Below are positions 58,155 to 64,000 of a stretch of DNA of 64,000 bases, in pieces (position 1 is the first letter of the stretch; each line of letters begins with the position of its first letter). Source of the DNA: Sphaerotilus sp. (GTDB taxonomy: Bacteria > Pseudomonadota > Gammaproteobacteria > Burkholderiales > Burkholderiaceae_C); NCBI GenBank assembly GCA_013299055.1, contig JAAFKB010000002.1:34164-98163 (forward strand). The letters run 5' to 3'. A program made the translations under genes and the position numbers. The notes beneath the pieces were generated by a model. That model saw nothing but the letters and a program-made list of their open reading frames with translations, was not told the DNA's origin and ran no database searches.

Positions 58155-59513
58155 ATGCCTGAGGTGACACCCTCCCCGTCGGCGGCGCCAAGCGGTGCTG
58201 TCTCGCTGCTGCAGTTCGAAGCCGAGGTGCGCCAGCAGGCCACGCTGGGCGAGCTGCGCTTCCATCTGGTCAACGAGATGCGCCGGGTGCTGCGCTTTCG
58301 CCAGGGATTCGCCCTGGAGGTGTTCTCGGGGAACCGGGTGCAGGTCATGGCGGTGTCCAGCCTGGCGACGGTCGATGCCGACTCCGGGCTGGTGCGCTGG
58401 GCCCATGCCACTCTGCAGGGGCTGCAGGCCGACGCTGGACTGGCACGGCTGCTGTGCTTTGACGCCAAGGCGTACGCCGATCCTGCGCTGGACACCGGGC
58501 TGGACTATCCCTTCACATTCCTGATGTGGCTGCCGCTGCAAGACCGTGCCGGTGTCGTGTTCGCCGGGGCGCTGCTGGCCGACAGCCAGCCCTGGCGCCA
58601 GGCGGATCTGGTGATCGCCACCCGCCTGGGCGCGACCTACGCCCATGCCTGGCTGGCGCTCGCGCCCCACCAGGGTTCGCGGTGGTGGCTGCCACCGTGG
58701 CGTGCCAGCCGCTGGTGGTGGCTGGGGGCTGGCACGGCGGCCGTGGGTGTGCTGGCGTTGCCGGTGCGCTTGAGCGCGTTGGCACCAGTCGAGGTCAGCC
58801 CGGCGCAGCCTGTGGTGCTGGCAGCGCCGATCCAGGGCGTGATCCACAAGGTCCACGTCGCGCCGAACACGGCGGTCAAGGCCGGTGAGGTGGTCCTGAG
58901 TTTCGATGACACGCGCTTGCGCAATGAGCTGGCATTGGCCGAGCAGCGGCTGGCGGTGGCGCAGGCCCGCACGCTGCGCTCTTCCCAGGCCGCCTTCGGC
59001 TCCAGCGAGGCCAGCCATGACGTGGCCATCAACCGGGCTGAACTGGATCTGGCCACGGCAGAGCGCCAGTACGCCGCCGATGCGCTGGCGCGCACCCGTC
59101 TGACGGCTCCGATGGACGGGGTGGTGGTCTACAGCGACCGGCGTGATCTGGAAGGCCGTCCGGTCGAGATCGGGCAGCAGCTGCTGTTGCTGGCCGATCC
59201 GAGCCGGGTCGAGCTGCGCATCGAGCTGCCCGCCCGGGACAGCATCGTCATTGCCGACGGTGCACTGGTGACGGCGTATCTCGACAGTGCGCCGCTGGAG
59301 CCGGTGACCGCCCGGCTGGTGCGGGCCGGCTACCAGGCCCGGCCCACGGCCGACAAGGTGCTGGCCTTTCATCTGGCGGCCGAGCCTGCGGCAGAGACGC
59401 CGCTGCGCATCGGTTCTCGTGGCACGGCCCAGGTGTACGGAGACCGTGTGCCGCTGGTGTTCAAGATGTTGCGCCGGCCGCTGGCGGCGCTGCGGCAGTG
59501 GGTGGGTCTGTGA
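58155..59513 (+). CDS. Membrane-anchored HlyD-type adaptor with N-terminal GAF-like domain
   Basis: 452 residues in three parts. Residues 1-170 have no signal peptide and look like a cytoplasmic GAF-like sensor fold (LLQFEAEVRQQATLGELRFHLVNEMRRVLRFRQGF; FTFLMWLPLQDRAGVVFAGALLAD), though with no recognisable ligand motif. One transmembrane helix follows near 190-206 (WWWLGAGTAAVGVLALPV). The periplasmic part is a HlyD adaptor: lipoyl half (AAPIQGVIHKVHVAPNTAVKAGEVVLSF), helical hairpin and LTAPMDGVVVYSDR. Its GAF assignment is by pattern only. Confidence 0.82.
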   Translation: MPEVTPSPSAAPSGAVSLLQFEAEVRQQATLGELRFHLVNEMRRVLRFRQGFALEVFSGNRVQVMAVSSLATVDADSGLVRWAHATLQGLQADAGLARLLCFDAKAYADPALDTGLDYPFTFLMWLPLQDRAGVVFAGALLADSQPWRQADLVIATRLGATYAHAWLALAPHQGSRWWLPPWRASRWWWLGAGTAAVGVLALPVRLSALAPVEVSPAQPVVLAAPIQGVIHKVHVAPNTAVKAGEVVLSFDDTRLRNELALAEQRLAVAQARTLRSSQAAFGSSEASHDVAINRAELDLATAERQYAADALARTRLTAPMDGVVVYSDRRDLEGRPVEIGQQLLLLADPSRVELRIELPARDSIVIADGALVTAYLDSAPLEPVTARLVRAGYQARPTADKVLAFHLAAEPAAETPLRIGSRGTAQVYGDRVPLVFKMLRRPLAALRQWVGL

Positions 59514-61720
59514 GCGGGGCCATGGGGAGTCTGGCCGGGCGACCGGCAGGCGTGGCACCGACGGCGGCCTCATCTGAGACCGCATCGGCGGCCAGCAACG
59601 ATGCCTTGCCACGGCTGCGCGACGAGCTGCGCATCGAGCGTGCAGCGCCGTTGGCCGATGGCGCACCCTGCTGGACGCTCATCGACTCGGTGGCCCACCG
59701 CTATTTTCAGCTGGGGCAACGCGAGCTGGAACTGTTGCGCCACTGGAAGCTGGGCACTGGCAAGGCACTGGCCGTCGCCTTGCAGCAGCGTGGTGCGCCG
59801 CTGGGTCCGCAAGAACTGAAGGTGTTCACGGCTTTTCTGGTCCAGCATGGTCTGGTCGAGCTGGACACGCCCCAGACATCTCAGCACCTCCAGGCGCGTG
59901 CCCAGGCCCAGCGGTCCGGTGGCCTGACCTGGCTGCTGCACCACTACCTGTTCTTCCGCATTCCCTTGCTCAGACCCCAGGCGCTGCTGCGGCGCACGCT
60001 GCCCTGGGCTCGGCAGCTGTGGTCACCACCCGCCTGGATGGCCCTGGCTGCGCTGGGGCTGCTGGGGGGCTATCTCGTGTCCCGGCAGTGGGATGCCTTC
60101 GTGACGACGTTTGCCGAGATGCTGTCCTGGCGTGGGCTGCTGTCCTACCTGGCGGCGGCGGTGCTGGTCAAGACTGCGCACGAATTCGGCCATGCGTATG
60201 TCGCGACCCATTTCGGCTGTCGGGTGCCGACGATGGGGGTCGCGGTGATGATGGGGTTGCCGATGCTGTACTCGGACACCACGGCCTCGTGGCGCCTGAC
60301 GAGTCGGCGCGCCCGGGTGCTCATCGACGCGGCCGGGGTGCTGGCGGAGCTGCAGGTGGCGGTTCTTGCCACGGTGCTGTGGGCATTCTTGCCCGATGGC
60401 GCCGTGCGCGGTGCGGTCTTCGTGCTGGCCACGTCGAGCTGGATGATGTCGCTGGCCGTCAACCTGAACCCCTTCATGCGGTTCGACGGGTATTACCTGC
60501 TGTCCGATGCCCTGGGGCAACCCAATCTGCAGCCGCGGGCGTTCGCGCTGGCGCAGTGGCATCTGCGGGAGGTCCTGCTGGGGCTGGGGGCGCAAGTGCC
60601 CGAGCCCCTCACGCCCAGTGTCCGGCGCGGCATGATCCTCTACGCTTGGGCGACCTGGGTGTACCGGGTGGTGCTGTACGCCGGGATTGCGCTCGCGGTG
60701 TACCACGCGTTTTTCAAGCTCCTGGGACTGGTGCTGTTCGCGGTCGAGGTGGGCTGGTTCCTCGTGCGGCCGGCCTGGACTGAACTGCGGCTGTGGTGGG
60801 GGTGGCGGGCGAAGATCGGCCAGTCCTGGCGTGCCCGCTGGATGGGTGTCGGACTGGCGGGGCTGCTGCTGCTGGGGGTGTTGCCACTGGACCGCAGCGT
60901 GAGCCTGCCGGCGGTGCTGGCCCCGACCCAGGAGGTGCCGCTGTTTCCGCCCGCACCGGCGCAGATCATCGCAGTGCTGGTCCGCGATGGCCAGCAGGTG
61001 CAGCAGGGGCAGGTGCTCATGCGACTGGCGTCGCCGATGCTGGTGCATGAGCAGGCGCTGGCACAGACCCGGCTGAACCTGGCCCGTGCCCGGCTCAACC
61101 GCATCGCGGGTGCCCCACGCGAGCTGGCCCAGGCGCTGGTGCTGGCGCGGGATGTGGACATGCACCAGCGTGCCTTGCAGTCGCTGAACGAACAGCAGGC
61201 CTTGCTGGAGATCCGCGCGCCGTTCGATGGCCGGCTGCTGGATGTCGACGCAGGCCTGCACGCCGGTCGGTGGGTGGACCGTCAGCAGGTGCTGGGCCGG
61301 GTGGTGAGCGGCGAGCAGCTGGATCTGCGGGCCTATGTACCCGAAACCCATGTCTGGCGCCTGGCGCTGGGACAGACGGCGCGCTTCCTGGCAGACGATG
61401 CCCGCCTGGCGCCACTCGACGCACGGGTGGCGGAAATCGCAGGGCAGGCCAGCCAGACGATCGATCTGCCGCTGCTCAGCGCCACGTACGACGGTCCGAT
61501 CGCCATACGGGACGATGTGTCCAGCGGGCTCAAGCCGCTGCAGGCCCAGTACCACGTCCGCCTGACCCCGGATGCGGCCTCGCTGGCCAGCGCGACGGCC
61601 AAGGCGGGGGTGCCGCGCCAGATCGTGGGCTCGGTGCATCTGGAGGCCGAGCCGCAGAGCTGGCTGTCGACCGTGGCTGCCCAGATCCTGCGGGTACTGG
61701 CCCGGGAAGCGGACCTCTGA
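59510..61720 (+). CDS. PqqD-like / M50 metalloprotease / HlyD fusion membrane protein
   Basis: 736 residues. Residues 35-125 resemble a PqqD-type winged-helix domain (PCWTLIDSVAHRYFQLGQRELELLRHW, LVQHGLVELDTP). A multi-pass membrane domain carries the zinc motif HEFGH (224-228) and the second M50 metal motif NPFMRFDGYY (320-329). From about 480 a HlyD adaptor domain follows (PAPAQIIAVLVRDGQQVQQGQVLMRL; LEIRAPFDGRLLDVDAGLHAGRWV). It resembles the 'putative peptide zinc metalloprotease' (YydH-like) group. Catalytic residues are intact. GTG start overlaps the preceding stop; ATG at 59522 is an alternative. The natural substrate is unknown. Confidence 0.85.
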   Translation: MSGAMGSLAGRPAGVAPTAASSETASAASNDALPRLRDELRIERAAPLADGAPCWTLIDSVAHRYFQLGQRELELLRHWKLGTGKALAVALQQRGAPLGPQELKVFTAFLVQHGLVELDTPQTSQHLQARAQAQRSGGLTWLLHHYLFFRIPLLRPQALLRRTLPWARQLWSPPAWMALAALGLLGGYLVSRQWDAFVTTFAEMLSWRGLLSYLAAAVLVKTAHEFGHAYVATHFGCRVPTMGVAVMMGLPMLYSDTTASWRLTSRRARVLIDAAGVLAELQVAVLATVLWAFLPDGAVRGAVFVLATSSWMMSLAVNLNPFMRFDGYYLLSDALGQPNLQPRAFALAQWHLREVLLGLGAQVPEPLTPSVRRGMILYAWATWVYRVVLYAGIALAVYHAFFKLLGLVLFAVEVGWFLVRPAWTELRLWWGWRAKIGQSWRARWMGVGLAGLLLLGVLPLDRSVSLPAVLAPTQEVPLFPPAPAQIIAVLVRDGQQVQQGQVLMRLASPMLVHEQALAQTRLNLARARLNRIAGAPRELAQALVLARDVDMHQRALQSLNEQQALLEIRAPFDGRLLDVDAGLHAGRWVDRQQVLGRVVSGEQLDLRAYVPETHVWRLALGQTARFLADDARLAPLDARVAEIAGQASQTIDLPLLSATYDGPIAIRDDVSSGLKPLQAQYHVRLTPDAASLASATAKAGVPRQIVGSVHLEAEPQSWLSTVAAQILRVLAREADL

Positions 61721-61730
61721 AGCGCGGGCC

Positions 61731-62558
61731 TCAGTAGATCAGCCGGTCCGGCCGGATGTCCCGCAGGATCGTCGTGGCGATCTCCTCGATCGACTTGTGC
61801 GTCGAGGACAGCCACGCGATCCCTTCGCGCTTCATCATGCGCTCGGCCTCGTTGATCTCGGCACGGCAGTTCTCCAGCGCGGCGTACTTGCTGCCCGGGC
61901 GGCGCTCGTTGCGGATCTGGCTCAGGCGGTCGGAATCGATGGTCAGGCCGAAGCACTTGCGCTTGTGCGGCTTGAGCATGGTGGGCAGGCTGTCGCGCTC
62001 GAAGTCCTCGGGGATGAGCGGGCAGTTGGCGGCCTTGATGCCGTGCTGCATCGCCAGATACAGCGAGGTCGGCGTCTTCCCGCAGCGGCTCACGCCCACC
62101 AGGATCACGTCTGCCTCGGCCAGGTTGCGCGCCGACTGGCCATCGTCGTGCGCAAGCGAGAAATTGATCGCCTCGATGCGGTCGTGGTACTCCTGACTCT
62201 TGGCCACGTCCGAGAAGCGCCCCACCCGGTGGTTGCTCTTGACGCCCAGCTCGATCTCGATCGGCTCGACGAAGGTGCGGAACATGTCCAGCACCAGCGC
62301 GTTGCACTGCGCGCTCACCATGTCGCGCACGTCCTCCTTGGCCAGCGTGATGAAGACGATCGGGCGCTGGCCTTCCTGGAGGGCGAGCTGGTTGATCTCG
62401 CGCACGACGTGCTCGGCCTTTTCCTGCGTGTCGATGAAGGGGCGGCGGATCTGGCGGTGTCCGGTGGGGAACTGCGCCATGATGGATTTGCCAAAGGTTT
62501 CGGCCGTGATGCCGGTGCCATCGGAGACGAAGAAGACGGTGCGGTTGGGCATGAACAT
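61731..62558 (-). CDS. ppsR: Phosphoenolpyruvate synthase regulatory protein (kinase/pyrophosphorylase)
   Basis: 275-residue DUF299 protein that inactivates PEP synthase by ADP-dependent phosphorylation of a Thr and reactivates it by phosphorolysis. N-terminal RTVFFVSDGTGITAETFGKS and the P-loop-like LVGVSRCGKTPTSLYLA are diagnostic. Start ATG at 62558 or 62552 (MFMPNR). It is divergent from ppsA, its target, and convergent with the export operon. Confidence 0.96.
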   Translation of the reverse strand: MFMPNRTVFFVSDGTGITAETFGKSIMAQFPTGHRQIRRPFIDTQEKAEHVVREINQLALQEGQRPIVFITLAKEDVRDMVSAQCNALVLDMFRTFVEPIEIELGVKSNHRVGRFSDVAKSQEYHDRIEAINFSLAHDDGQSARNLAEADVILVGVSRCGKTPTSLYLAMQHGIKAANCPLIPEDFERDSLPTMLKPHKRKCFGLTIDSDRLSQIRNERRPGSKYAALENCRAEINEAERMMKREGIAWLSSTHKSIEEIATTILRDIRPDRLIY

Positions 62559-62608
62559 GGTCGCATGAAATGGGTACAGGCGAGGTACATCATAGGCGGG
62601 CCTGCCCC

Positions 62609-62614
62609 TAGAAT
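62609..62614 (+). promoter_or_regulatory. Candidate -10 element (TAGAAT) for ppsA
   Basis: TAGAAT lies 135 nt before the ppsA ATG in the 190-bp ppsR-ppsA divergent region. No convincing -35. The rest of the spacer holds no gene; a T-run (CGATTTTTTACATC) occurs about 23 nt before the start codon. Confidence 0.35.
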
Positions 62615-62748
62615 GGCACCCAATCGCTTCTCGCCATGCCACGCCCGATCCCCTCCCCACACGAACAACCACCACCAAGCGGGTGGGGGATGACGGCTGG
62701 CGTTCGCCGCAGGGAAGCCCCCGATTTTTTACATCACGGAGCTTTGTC

Positions 62749-64000
<1,252 letters not shown>

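Overview
The window is 64 kb of GC-rich, densely packed chromosomal DNA from a betaproteobacterium. Gene content and order (odhA-odhB-lpd-zapE; ndk-rlmN-pilW-rodZ-like-ispG-hisS-yfgM-bamB-der-hfq-hflX-hflK-hflC-hisZ-purA; rpsB-tsf-pyrH-frr-uppS-cdsA-dxr-rseP-bamA-skp-lpxD-fabZ-lpxA-lpxB-rnhB) are those of Burkholderiales. A TIGR03790-family gene, known from exosortase-carrying species, and the overall flavour suggest the Leptothrix/Sphaerotilus/Rubrivivax side of the order. That placement is inference from the sequence alone.

Layout. 1-3000: 5'-truncated D,D-endopeptidase (PbpG-like), an IclR regulator and, divergent from it, an exported TIGR03790 protein. 3.1-9.9 kb: 2-oxoglutarate dehydrogenase complex (E1, E2, E3) followed by the division ATPase ZapE. 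9.9-15.4 kb: PP2C phosphatase, DinG/YoaA helicase, bamD, rluD, scpB. 15.4-25.5 kb: rluB with very long tails, ndk, rlmN, pilW, a RodZ-like gene, ispG, hisS, yfgM, bamB. 25.6-34.2 kb: der, hfq, hflX, hflK, hflC, a DUF2065 gene, hisZ, purA, a phosphoribosyltransferase. 34.3-36.9 kb: two identical tRNA-Leu(CAG) genes on the minus strand and RNase R. 36.9-40.3 kb: a three-gene, 4-bp-overlapping minus-strand operon (amidase, PIN-domain protein, NAD(P)HX repair enzyme). 40.3-55.7 kb: the translation / envelope superoperon from rpsB to a TrmH-family methyltransferase. 55.8-61.7 kb: an accessory four-gene operon. 61.7-64 kb: ppsR and divergent ppsA, the latter cut by the window edge.

Most of the window is housekeeping: TCA cycle, rRNA modification, isoprenoid and phospholipid precursors, lipid A synthesis and outer-membrane protein assembly (bamD, bamB, bamA and skp all occur here). 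The most unusual stretch is the 55.8-61.7 kb operon. It encodes a TolC-like outer-membrane lipoprotein, a short periplasmic adaptor, a second adaptor carrying a cytoplasmic N-terminal (GAF-like) domain, and a 736-residue fusion of a PqqD-like domain, an M50 zinc metalloprotease membrane domain and an HlyD-like adaptor domain. No ABC ATPase or RND pump is present. It looks like an envelope-spanning export or processing machine whose energy source and cargo are not visible. No insertion sequence, prophage or CRISPR array was seen.
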